In this document: positions 1 to 6,998 of the stretch, piece by piece
Position numbering within the stretch: the first letter of the stretch is position 1
Layout: each line of letters begins with the position of its first letter
Source: Faecalibacterium sp. UBA1819
Lineage (GTDB): Bacteria; Bacillota; Clostridia; Oscillospirales; Ruminococcaceae
DNA: 52,378 nucleotides
Assembly: GCA_002315015.1 (NCBI GenBank)
Contig: DCEX01000033.1
Coordinates: 1 to 52,378 of the forward strand
Direction of reading: 5' to 3'
Notes under the pieces: model-generated
Told to the model about the DNA's origin: nothing
The model's database searches: none
What the model saw: only the letters and a program-made list of their open reading frames with translations
Made by a program: the position numbers and the translations under genes

Positions 1-20
1 GCAAGGGGAAAAAGGCTTGG

Positions 21-98
21 AAAAGGGGGCTGAGTCCTCTTTTCCATTTTAAATCAGGCTTCAGTTTGTGAAAAAGCGAAGCTTTTTCGACAAACTGA
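21..98. repeat. Dispersed ~78-bp intergenic repeat, left copy
   Basis: This stretch reappears in inverted orientation at the other end of the window (52301-52378) with about five mismatches over 78 bases. Its inner part, 62-97, is a near-perfect palindrome (CAGTTTGT then AAAAAGC, loop GAA, then the complement) that would form a stable RNA hairpin. The outer part has a GGGGGCTGAG block followed by a pyrimidine-rich run. No coding capacity is evident. It directly abuts a terminator-like hairpin, as does the right copy. It resembles REP/BIME-like or small non-autonomous palindromic elements; the family is not identified. Confidence 0.85.
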
Positions 99-128
99 GC
101 GTGCGTCCCGAAAGGCGCACGCTTTTTT
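98..128 (+). terminator. Intrinsic terminator next to the left repeat
   Basis: GCGTGCG pairs with CGCACGC across a short loop and is followed by seven T residues on the plus strand. It would end a transcript entering from left of the window, convergent with the minus-strand ybaN-type gene. On the minus strand the same hairpin is followed by the repeat palindrome rather than a T run. Confidence 0.6.
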
Positions 129-194
129 TCAGCGTATGAAACAGTATACCACACAATCGGCTAAGACAGCAAGTACAGTGCGGGGAAGCCGTAT

Positions 195-578
195 TCAGCG
201 GGACTTCTCAGGCGCCGGAATCGTGCGGATGCGAAATACAAAGTAATACACATGGAACACCCAAACACACGCAATGACAATGCGTCCGACGGGCACGTTT
301 TCCATCATCAAAAAGCCCAGCAGCATCATGGCAGAAGCCATGCTCATCAAGCTCAGTTTCGTTTTCAGCGTCATGGCGCGTGTCTGCACAAAGTCTTTCA
401 AATGCTTTTCATACAACTTCGTGGATAAAAACCAACGGTGAAGGCGCTCGGAGCTTTGTGCAAAGCAAAATGCCGCCAGCAGAAGAAAGGGAGTGGTGGG
501 CAGGATGGGAAGCACCACGCCAACCGCTCCAAGCGCTGTGCTGAGAATGCCGACAATCAAATAAAAAATCTTTTTCAT
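195..578 (-). CDS. ybaN: YbaN-type (DUF454) small inner-membrane protein
   Basis: A 127-residue protein beginning MKKIFYLIVG, with an N-terminal hydrophobic segment, the PILPTTPFLLLAAFCFA segment typical of DUF454/YbaN proteins, and two more hydrophobic stretches near the C terminus. The family is a membrane protein of unknown function. The start was placed at 578 because AAAGGCGG lies a few bases upstream; the frame is open further upstream but that part runs into the preceding gene. It is the last of four minus-strand genes (CydD-like, CydC-like, YgbA-like, YbaN-like), 32 bases after the YgbA-like gene. Its role is inferred only from this operon, which suggests a link to the exporter or to nitrosative or iron stress. 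Confidence 0.85.
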   Translation of the reverse strand: MKKIFYLIVGILSTALGAVGVVLPILPTTPFLLLAAFCFAQSSERLHRWFLSTKLYEKHLKDFVQTRAMTLKTKLSLMSMASAMMLLGFLMMENVPVGRIVIACVWVFHVYYFVFRIRTIPAPEKSR

Positions 579-610
579 AGCAATACCGCCTTTCTGAGAG
601 AAAAAAGTGG

Positions 611-931
611 TTAGCGCAGCGAGGAAAGCGCGTGACGCACTGCACAAATGGGATGATACAGCAACATACGAGGGCCGGAAAAACGCATAACAGCGCGAAT
701 TTTTTCGCGCATTTCGGGACGATAGCAATGAATGGAGCAGCGCGAACAAAACGATTTTTTCGCCATCACCGGACAATGCTCAATGCGTTGAAGCGCGTAG
801 TCGGAAAGTGCCTGACATTCCGGGCAAAGGCCAGACGATGTGCCGTGCTGTTTTTTGCAGTAAAGATGAATCATCTGCAAGACAAGCTTTTTTTCGCTGC
901 TGCGCTTTTGGTCAAGTGCTTTTTCCGTCAT
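611..931 (-). CDS. ygbA: YgbA-like, 'nitrous oxide-stimulated promoter' family protein
   Basis: A 106-residue cysteine-rich soluble protein. After a charged N terminus come the family hallmarks: HLYCKKQH, LCPECQ, HCPV, FCSRCSIHCY, then MRFSGPRMLLYHP near the C terminus. The family (YgbA_NO) is named after E. coli ygbA, whose expression is controlled by the nitric-oxide sensor NsrR and which is tied to nitrosative stress; the cysteines suggest a metal or iron-sulfur site. The ATG overlaps the stop codon of the CydC-like gene (ATGA), with AAGGGAAGG upstream, so it is translationally coupled. No NsrR-like gene is in the window; a DtxR-like regulator with matching operators lies at 25519. Confidence 0.85.
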   Translation of the reverse strand: MTEKALDQKRSSEKKLVLQMIHLYCKKQHGTSSGLCPECQALSDYALQRIEHCPVMAKKSFCSRCSIHCYRPEMREKIRAVMRFSGPRMLLYHPICAVRHALSSLR

Positions 932-2586
932 GCCAGCACCTTCCCTTGCTCAATCCAAATTTGCTCATCTGCAATGCGCATGGTGGAAGCGCGATGGCTG
1001 ACCAATACAAAGGTCTTTTTTCCGCGCTCGGCGTACAACGAGTGCAAAATGATGGACTCATTCAAGCTGTCAAGGTTGCTGGTTGGTTCATCCAGCAGCA
1101 CCAAGGGAGCATTGTGCAAAAATGCCCGTGCAATGCCAATGCGCTGACGCTCGCCGCCGGAAAGGCTGTCGCCAAGCTCTCCCACATTTGTTTCATACCC
1201 TTGTGGGAGCGATTCAATCAGCTCATGGATGGAAGCCTTTTTACAGGCGGCAATGATTTGTTCGCGTGTGGCGTGAGGGTTTGCGACTTTTAAGTTGTTT
1301 TCAATGGTATCACGGAATAGATGGGTGTCCTGCGTCACATAGCCTTCGGCCTTGCGCAGGCTGGCGGTTTGAATGTCGGCAATCGGAACGCCGGAAACAG
1401 AAATCGAACCTTCACGCACATCCCAGAAGCGCATCAGCAGTTTTAACAGCGTTGATTTTCCGCTGCCACTTCGCCCGCAAATGCCGAGAATCTGACCGGG
1501 GCGCAGCTTGACACTGACATCGTTTAACACCGGCTGACCATCATAAGAAAAGGAAACACTGCGGCATTCCGCGCCGTCAAATGTAATTTCGGTGCCGTGG
1601 GGATTTTCTTCTACTTGCGGGGTTTCTTCCAGCAAATCCAATACGCGGTTGCTGGCGGCCAAGGTGTTTTGCAGTGTTGTGCCGAGATTTGCCAGCGCCA
1701 CCACCGGGCCGAACGAGCTGATCAGCGCCGTAAAACTAAGCAAAACGGCTTGTGAGCCAACGCTGCCTTGGCGGTACAGCTCCGCGGCCAAAAACAGCAT
1801 TCCCAACGAGCAAACGAGAATCAGCGTGTTGGCACAGGCGCTGACGAAGGCCGTTTGACGCTTCATCTTTGCCTCCTGCGCGGTTAAGGCATCGCTTTGC
1901 TCTTTCAATGCGTTTAAACGGCTTTGACCATCGTGATACTGCAAGGTTTGCGAAAGCCCGCGCAGACTGTCCAGCATAAAAGCGCTCAATTCGCCGTTTT
2001 GATTGCGAAAGCGCAAAGCGGTATCTCCGCCGCGCTTTGCCGCAGTCAGCGGAAGCACCACTCCCACCAGCACATAAGAAACCGCTGCGGTCAACCCTAA
2101 CAGCGGGTGAAACGAACCGAGCCAAATGGACATGCCCCCGCACATGAGCAGTGCGATGAGAACCGGAGAAATGGTATGGGCATAAAATACCTCTAATAAT
2201 TCAATATCGGAGGTAATCACAGAAATCAAATCGCCCTTGTCGCGGCCTTCCAGCTTGGCGGGGCAAAGGCGGCGCAGTGCTGTAAAAATTTTGTCGCGGA
2301 TGAGCGCCAAAAGCTTAAACGCGATATAGTGGTTGCAGGCTTGCTCCCCATAGCGCAGAAACCCGCGCAGCACGCCGAACAGAGCAATCAACCCAAGAAA
2401 CAGGCCAACGGACTGCCCATTTTCTGCCAGCAGATTCCACAGCGACCATGCGCCCAAGACGGTGAGAAAAGTGGAGCAAACAAAGCCCGCAACACCAAGC
2501 CCAACGGCTGTCAGCATATACCCGGCTAACGGACGCACCAGCCCAATGAGGCGAAACATAACGGTAAAGCCACTGCGTTGTTTCAT
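928..2586 (-). CDS. ABC exporter subunit, CydC-like (fused membrane and ATPase domains)
   Basis: A 552-residue half-transporter: six membrane segments in roughly the first 300 residues, then an ATPase domain with Walker A GRSGSGKST, signature LSGGERQR, Walker B LVLLDEPTSNLD and the switch histidine in LVSHR. Both catalytic motifs look intact. The start at 2586 overlaps the upstream stop codon (ATGA) with GGAG seven to eight bases before it; the longer open frame would intrude into the upstream gene. With the neighbouring CydD-like subunit it would form a heterodimer. E. coli CydDC exports thiols and binds heme, and affects cytochrome bd assembly and nitric-oxide tolerance. No cytochrome bd gene is visible here, so the substrate is unknown. 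Confidence 0.88.
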   Translation of the reverse strand: MKQRSGFTVMFRLIGLVRPLAGYMLTAVGLGVAGFVCSTFLTVLGAWSLWNLLAENGQSVGLFLGLIALFGVLRGFLRYGEQACNHYIAFKLLALIRDKIFTALRRLCPAKLEGRDKGDLISVITSDIELLEVFYAHTISPVLIALLMCGGMSIWLGSFHPLLGLTAAVSYVLVGVVLPLTAAKRGGDTALRFRNQNGELSAFMLDSLRGLSQTLQYHDGQSRLNALKEQSDALTAQEAKMKRQTAFVSACANTLILVCSLGMLFLAAELYRQGSVGSQAVLLSFTALISSFGPVVALANLGTTLQNTLAASNRVLDLLEETPQVEENPHGTEITFDGAECRSVSFSYDGQPVLNDVSVKLRPGQILGICGRSGSGKSTLLKLLMRFWDVREGSISVSGVPIADIQTASLRKAEGYVTQDTHLFRDTIENNLKVANPHATREQIIAACKKASIHELIESLPQGYETNVGELGDSLSGGERQRIGIARAFLHNAPLVLLDEPTSNLDSLNESIILHSLYAERGKKTFVLVSHRASTMRIADEQIWIEQGKVLA

Positions 2587-4316
2587 TGTTGTTTCTCCTT
2601 TCCAACTTCCTCCAGCTGCTTTTGCAGCGTCCACAAACGGCGGTAAGGGCCGTCGTGTCCAAGCAGTTCTTCGTGACTGCCGGACTCTTTGATTTCGCCG
2701 TTTTCAAATGCATAAATGTTGTCGGCGCAAGTTACATTGGCCAAGCGATGGGAGATAAACAGCACAGTTTTTTGATGTGCCATTCGACGAATTTCCTGCA
2801 TGATAATATCTTCGCTTTCCACGTCGATATTGCTGGTTGCTTCGTCGAAAATATACACCGGCGTATCGTGCAAAAGAGCGCGCGCCAAAGCCAGACGCTG
2901 GCGCTGACCGCCGGAAAAGTTCTCGCCGCGCTCCAGCACCGTTGTATCTAACCCCTGTTCACTGCGCAGGAAATCGGCAAGTGCTACCCGCTCCAGTACG
3001 GCCCAAAGCGCTGCGTCGTCGGCATCGGGCTTTGCCATCAGCAAATTGCTGCGCACGCTTCCTTTAAATAAGTGTATGCTGCTGCCTACGGTTGTGACAG
3101 TGCGCATCAGCACATCGCGCGGTAACGCCGAAAGCTCCACGCCGCCCAAGGTGATACTGCCGGTGTAACCCTCGCGTGTGCCGGCTGCCAGTGCGCACAC
3201 TGTGCTTTTACCGCAGCCGCTTTTACCCACCAAGGCGGTCATCTCGTTGGCCGGAATGCTAAGGGAAACATCAGATAAGATATTTCGCTGACCATCATAC
3301 GAAAAACCAACGTGAGAAAAATGCAGGGCTGTATCCTGCAAGCGCACATCGGAGTTTTTTTGCTCCGGCTCCTCCAGCCCTAAAAGACGGAAAATTTTGT
3401 CGCTCGCTGCCATACCGTTCATCGCAATATGGAAAAAGGAGCCCAGCAGACGCATCGGAAGAAAAAATTCCGCCGAAAGAAGAATCATTAACAGACATGC
3501 GGCAAAGCCGATTTCCGACGCAGCGTAAGCGCGCACCGCCAAAATAATGCCGGCGGCACTTCCTCCAAAGGCCACTAAATCCATAATCGTGATGGAGTTG
3601 AGCTGCATGGTGAGCACCTTCATGGTAATGCGGCGAAAGTGTTCAGCCTGCTCATTCATCTGTGCATGGCGTTCCCCGTCCGTCTGATAAATTTTTAAGG
3701 TGGTCAAGCCCTGCAAATTTTCCAAAAAGTGGTCGCCCAGCGCCGTGTACTGCCCCCAATATTTTGCTAAAAGCTTTTTGGCGAACGTTTGCACCAGTGC
3801 GATGGAAATGGGAATCAGCGGAACGCAGATAAATAAAATCAATGCGGCCGGAAAATAGAAAAACGACAGTACTGCAAACAGTGTAATGGGAGCAAGCAGA
3901 CTGTAAAACAGCTGGGGCAGATAAGCGCTGAAATAGGTTTCCAGCTGTTCCACGCCTTCACATGCCACCTGTACAATTTCACTGGTCGCCGTGCTTTGGG
4001 CATAGGAAGGGCCAAGGCGCAGCAGCTTTTGATAAATGGCTTCGCGCAGCGTGTGTTTTACACGGCGGCAGGATAAATAGCCCTGCCACGAGGCGGCGCG
4101 CATACATAAAAAGCGAATGGCGGCCATGGCAAAGCAAAACAAAGCCGTGGGAACAGCGGGAAGTGCTGTACCTGTGACCAGCCCGGCAAGAAAGACGCAC
4201 ACGCAGGCGGTTAAGGCAATGTTTGCCAGAAGGGAAAGCCATTGCAGGAATACATTGGCGGCAATATGCTTTTTGGCTTCGGGCACCATTTCGATGAGGC
4301 GTTTTTGAAGCATCAT
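2583..4316 (-). CDS. ABC exporter subunit, CydD-like (fused membrane and ATPase domains)
   Basis: A 577-residue half-transporter and first gene of the operon. The membrane domain has the CydD-type stretch around ENLQGLTTLKIYQ and FFLPMRLLGSFFHIAMNG; the ATPase domain has Walker A GKSGCGKST, signature FSGGQRQR and Walker B VYIFDEATSNID. The start was set at 4316 (ATG ATG) because AAAGGA lies nine bases upstream; the open frame continues upstream but crosses the leader and has no other good ribosome binding site. The leader is long (about 160 bases from the predicted start of transcription) and holds a terminator hairpin and two palindromes, so expression is probably conditional. The exported compound cannot be told from sequence. 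Confidence 0.88.
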   Translation of the reverse strand: MMLQKRLIEMVPEAKKHIAANVFLQWLSLLANIALTACVCVFLAGLVTGTALPAVPTALFCFAMAAIRFLCMRAASWQGYLSCRRVKHTLREAIYQKLLRLGPSYAQSTATSEIVQVACEGVEQLETYFSAYLPQLFYSLLAPITLFAVLSFFYFPAALILFICVPLIPISIALVQTFAKKLLAKYWGQYTALGDHFLENLQGLTTLKIYQTDGERHAQMNEQAEHFRRITMKVLTMQLNSITIMDLVAFGGSAAGIILAVRAYAASEIGFAACLLMILLSAEFFLPMRLLGSFFHIAMNGMAASDKIFRLLGLEEPEQKNSDVRLQDTALHFSHVGFSYDGQRNILSDVSLSIPANEMTALVGKSGCGKSTVCALAAGTREGYTGSITLGGVELSALPRDVLMRTVTTVGSSIHLFKGSVRSNLLMAKPDADDAALWAVLERVALADFLRSEQGLDTTVLERGENFSGGQRQRLALARALLHDTPVYIFDEATSNIDVESEDIIMQEIRRMAHQKTVLFISHRLANVTCADNIYAFENGEIKESGSHEELLGHDGPYRRLWTLQKQLEEVGKEKQQ

Positions 4317-4355
4317 GCGGGGAAATCCTTTCTGCATATAAAATGAAAAGCGAGT

Positions 4356-4371
4356 GTTAGCTTTAGCTAAC
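4356..4371. promoter_or_regulatory. 16-bp palindrome, candidate operator (leader of the ABC operon)
   Basis: GTTAGCTTTAGCTAAC: two perfect 7-base arms around TT, 40 bases upstream of the CydD-like start codon. It matches the palindrome at 25341 in 14 of 16 positions and that at 25459 in 12 of 16; both of those lie in front of the DtxR-like gene. Confidence 0.65.
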
Positions 4372-4381
4372 AAATGGCCAG

Positions 4382-4407
4382 AAAAAAGCATCGCTAAAAA
4401 GCGATGC
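4382..4407 (-). terminator. Intrinsic terminator inside the ABC operon leader
   Basis: On the minus strand GCATCGC, a six-base loop and GCGATGC are followed by six T residues. It sits between the predicted promoter (4486-4514) and the first start codon (4316), so most transcripts could stop here unless read-through is permitted. This is the arrangement of an attenuator. No leader peptide or known riboswitch was recognised. Confidence 0.6.
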
Positions 4408-4462
4408 AACAACCGGAAAACGACAGATAAACTGCTTTTCAAGTAATTATTTCTAAAACAAA

Positions 4463-4478
4463 GTTAACATATGCTTAC
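4463..4478. promoter_or_regulatory. 16-bp palindrome-like site at the ABC operon transcription start
   Basis: GTTAACATATGCTTAC is an imperfect inverted repeat of the same length and ends as the sites at 4356, 25341 and 25459. It begins about seven bases downstream of the -10 box, where a bound repressor would block initiation. Confidence 0.5.
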
Positions 4479-4485
4479 TGAGTTC

Positions 4486-4514
4486 ATTGTAACCAAAAAA
4501 TATTCTCCTGTCAA
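4486..4514 (-). promoter_or_regulatory. Sigma-A promoter of the CydDC-like/ygbA/ybaN operon
   Basis: On the minus strand TTGACA (4514-4509) and TACAAT (4491-4486) are separated by 17 bases, very close to consensus. Transcription would start near 4479, immediately in front of the palindrome at 4463-4478. Confidence 0.75.
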
Positions 4515-4565
4515 GAGGCTTTTAAAACGCGGAAAAATTGATTAAATGGATTAAAATGATACAAC

Positions 4566-4600
4566 AAAAAAGCGTTTGCCGGTAAGCTTTGGCAAACGCT
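4566..4600 (-). terminator. Terminator of the flippase gene
   Basis: AGCGTTTGCC and GGCAAACGCT form a perfect 10-base stem; on the minus strand it is followed by a T run. It lies eight bases after the flippase stop codon. Confidence 0.8.
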
Positions 4601-4607
4601 GAAAAGA

Positions 4608-6023
4608 TTAACGTGTTTTTTTGCGCCGGGACAACAGCACTGTCACAGTGTCTACAAAGCTGCTCAGATTAAACAGCAGTGTAATGTAGGTAGCAATGGT
4701 CAGCCAAAACGCCCAATTTTCTCCCTGCATCAGCAAAATCATGCTTTGGAAGCACAAAAGAGCAACATTGATGGCAAGATGCACCGGGCGGTAACTCATG
4801 CGCAGCAATCGCCGCGTGGAAAACGCGCGAATGAAAAAGACCACAAAGTAGCTGGCCGCCGTGGCCACAGCTGCGCCCTGAATGCCGTAGGAGGGAATCA
4901 GCGCGGCGTTTAAGATTAAGTTTAAAACAGCGCCGACGCCCATTGTCAGCAGCGAAAGCCCGCTTTTCATTTCAAGCATGTAAATACTGTTTTGGAAATT
5001 AGAAAGCGAGGAGAAAATAGTGGCAAACGTAAATAGCGGCACAAACTCCCACGCGGAGAAGAATTCTTTGCCGACATACACGCGCATGATGGGTTGGCAC
5101 AGCCAGATAATGCCTGCGGCAGCCATAAACATGACACCCTGATAAATGCCGAATACCCGGGAAAAGAAAGCTTCACGCCCGGCTTTAGAGCCGTCTGTAA
5201 ACGCGCTGATTTGCCATGCCTCGGTAAACATGGTGGCAACGATGGAAAGCAGCGTGGGAAGGCGGTAGCACGCACTCATCAACCCGGTATATTCCGGCCC
5301 CAGCATATTGGTAATAAACAGCTTGTCGCTCGTGTTGGTAATGGACCAGAAGATCGACGCTGACACCAGCGGAAGGGAAAAGCGAAGCATACGCCCCATC
5401 AACTCCCGGTCGAAGCTGCGAAACCGTACAAAACGCCACATGCGCAGGGAGAAAAATAAAAACAGTGCGCTGATAAAATCGCCGGTGATGACGGCCAGCA
5501 GCATACCTTCGGGCCGCAGACCAAAGCCGGAAATGTAAAGGACGGTGCATACCAAAGTAACGGCACTGTTTAAAATGCCGTCAATGGCATACAGACGCAA
5601 ATTTCCCCGTGCGCGGGTAACCTGACAGTTCAGTGTGTTAAAGCAGCTCGTCAGCAAGAATACCAGCATCAGCGCGCCGTATGGCCCAACGGAATTGGCG
5701 ATAAAATCAAACTGTGACAGAACGGGCCAGATGATGAGCAAAATGCCGTACCCTGTGCCCAAAGCGGCCAGGCCGTTGGTATAAATTTTTCGGTGGTCGC
5801 TGTGCGCCTCAAGGCCAAAGCGCACAACGGCGTTTTGAATGCCAAGCAGCACCAGAGGGATAAAAAACTGTCCTGTTGTCTGCACAGTGTCCATCAAACC
5901 AAACTCGGCGGTGGTCAGCTGGCGAGTATAGTAGGCCGTCATTAAAATGCCCAGCAGTTTGGAAGAAAACTGATTGATGGCCGTCAAAATGGTATTGGAC
6001 ACCAAACGCTTATACTTATTCAT
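4608..6023 (-). CDS. Polysaccharide/lipid-linked oligosaccharide flippase (Wzx/MATE-like)
   Basis: A 471-residue, almost entirely hydrophobic protein with about 12-14 predicted membrane segments. The N terminus (LVSNTILTAINQFSSKLLG, then TAYYTRQLTTAEFG) is typical of the RfbX/Wzx-like branch of the MVF superfamily, which moves undecaprenyl-linked sugars across the membrane. The single gene stands alone between a strong terminator and its own leader, with no glycosyltransferases nearby, so its exact substrate (teichoic acid, capsule or exopolysaccharide precursor) is unknown. A hairpin CGCCCTTC-CAAA-GAAGGGCG (6041-6060) lies just before the start codon and may partly mask initiation or stabilise the mRNA. 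Confidence 0.85.
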   Translation of the reverse strand: MNKYKRLVSNTILTAINQFSSKLLGILMTAYYTRQLTTAEFGLMDTVQTTGQFFIPLVLLGIQNAVVRFGLEAHSDHRKIYTNGLAALGTGYGILLIIWPVLSQFDFIANSVGPYGALMLVFLLTSCFNTLNCQVTRARGNLRLYAIDGILNSAVTLVCTVLYISGFGLRPEGMLLAVITGDFISALFLFFSLRMWRFVRFRSFDRELMGRMLRFSLPLVSASIFWSITNTSDKLFITNMLGPEYTGLMSACYRLPTLLSIVATMFTEAWQISAFTDGSKAGREAFFSRVFGIYQGVMFMAAAGIIWLCQPIMRVYVGKEFFSAWEFVPLFTFATIFSSLSNFQNSIYMLEMKSGLSLLTMGVGAVLNLILNAALIPSYGIQGAAVATAASYFVVFFIRAFSTRRLLRMSYRPVHLAINVALLCFQSMILLMQGENWAFWLTIATYITLLFNLSSFVDTVTVLLSRRKKTR

Positions 6024-6113
6024 GCCGTTTCCTTTCGCGCCGCCCTTCCAAAGAAGGGCGTGTGAACTGTTCTCTCATGCGGCGTCTGTCCTGCAAAACA
6101 GAGGGCCGTAATT

Positions 6114-6142
6114 ACAATAGTATATAACAAGCCCTTGCGCAA
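6114..6142 (-). promoter_or_regulatory. Possible promoter of the flippase gene
   Basis: On the minus strand TTGCGC (6142-6137) and TATTGT (6119-6114) are 17 bases apart. The match is moderate. Confidence 0.4.
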
Positions 6143-6209
6143 TGCAAGCAAAAAGAGGAAAACAAAATGTGCCTATAAAAAATGTAAATACGCGGCGCGC
6201 TTTTTTGCA

Positions 6210-6764
6210 CTAAGGGTTTTGACGCAGTTTCGCGCGCAGCTCGCGCCAATTCGGCAGATGGGTTTGCACCACTTGCCAAAAGGCTTTGCTGTGATTGCAA
6301 TGAATAAAATGTGAATATTCATGCACGATGACATAGGTAATGACCTCGGGCGGATACAACGCAAGGCGCAGATTTAGGGTGATGCGTCCGCGGGCCGGAC
6401 AGCACACACCCCACCTTGTTTTCATGTCACGGACACACAGCGTGGGACGCTGGGGAACTGCCGTACAAAATTGGCGGTACACGGGTTCCTCCAGCGCTGT
6501 AAAAAGCGCCAGTGCCTCTGCTGCGGAAACCGGGCAGGGTGCTGCATGAAGCGCGGCTTGCTCGGCGGCATGTTTGCGGGCCTTTTCCACCCACTCCCGG
6601 CGCTCGTCCACCAGCGCATCAATCTGTTTTAAGGGTACGCGGGCCGATGCGCTGACGGCCAGCGTGCCGTCTGTACGCACGCGGAAATTGATGTTTTTCA
6701 CTCGTTTCCTCGTCAGTTCATAGCGGATGCCAAGCGGTGAAATACGTTCTTTCGGCTGCTCCAA
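6210..6764 (-). CDS. YgjP-like M48-type zinc metallopeptidase
   Basis: A 184-residue cytoplasmic protein with the zinc motif HEYSHFIHCNHSKAFW near the C terminus (HExxH form HEYSH, with a further downstream histidine) and MKTRWGVCCPARGRITLNLRL in front of it, the layout of the YgjP/DUF45 (SprT-like) family. Its substrate is not known. The start was placed at a TTG codon (6764) because AAGGGGGG sits eight bases upstream. The in-frame ATG at 6794 lies inside the predicted -10 box (6793-6798) and has no ribosome binding site, so it should not be in the mRNA. The gene is divergent from nrdD, with 234 bases between. Confidence 0.8.
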   Translation of the reverse strand: MEQPKERISPLGIRYELTRKRVKNINFRVRTDGTLAVSASARVPLKQIDALVDERREWVEKARKHAAEQAALHAAPCPVSAAEALALFTALEEPVYRQFCTAVPQRPTLCVRDMKTRWGVCCPARGRITLNLRLALYPPEVITYVIVHEYSHFIHCNHSKAFWQVVQTHLPNWRELRAKLRQNP

Positions 6765-6792
6765 CAGCGATGCCCCCCTTCTTGTCAAGGAC

Positions 6793-6821
6793 ATTATACA
6801 CGTTTTGAACGAAATCAGCAA
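6793..6821 (-). promoter_or_regulatory. Promoter of the YgjP-like gene
   Basis: On the minus strand TTGCTG (6821-6816), 17 bases, TATAAT (6798-6793). Transcription would begin near 6786, only about 22 bases before the TTG start, giving a short leader that just contains the ribosome binding site. Confidence 0.65.
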
Positions 6822-6882
6822 TTCTGACAAAATTTCAGAAAAAATTTCGCCGCGGTTTTGACCGCGTTCGTGCTTTTTCGTC

Positions 6883-6911
6883 TTGACGAACCCTATATAT
6901 AGTGATAAACT
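6883..6911 (+). promoter_or_regulatory. nrdD operon promoter
   Basis: TTGACG (6883-6888), 17 bases, TAAACT (6906-6911). The spacer is occupied by an NrdR-box-like palindrome. A perfect CGCGGT-TTTG-ACCGCG hairpin lies just upstream at 6851-6866. Confidence 0.65.
6890..6905. promoter_or_regulatory. NrdR box in the nrdD promoter
   Basis: ACCCTATATATAGTGA matches the known NrdR consensus (ACACTATATATAGTGT-like) in 14 of 16 positions. It fills the -35/-10 spacer, a position where NrdR bound to ATP/dATP would repress. NrdR boxes normally occur in pairs; a much weaker second match may exist at about 6907-6922. The nrdR gene is not in the window. Confidence 0.7.
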
Positions 6912-6998
6912 AACTACTGTTTTCAAGATTTAGGGCGTTTTTGGAATGTCGCACCCTCCATGTGGGGCGGACACAGCCGGGAAGAGAGGATTACGCAC

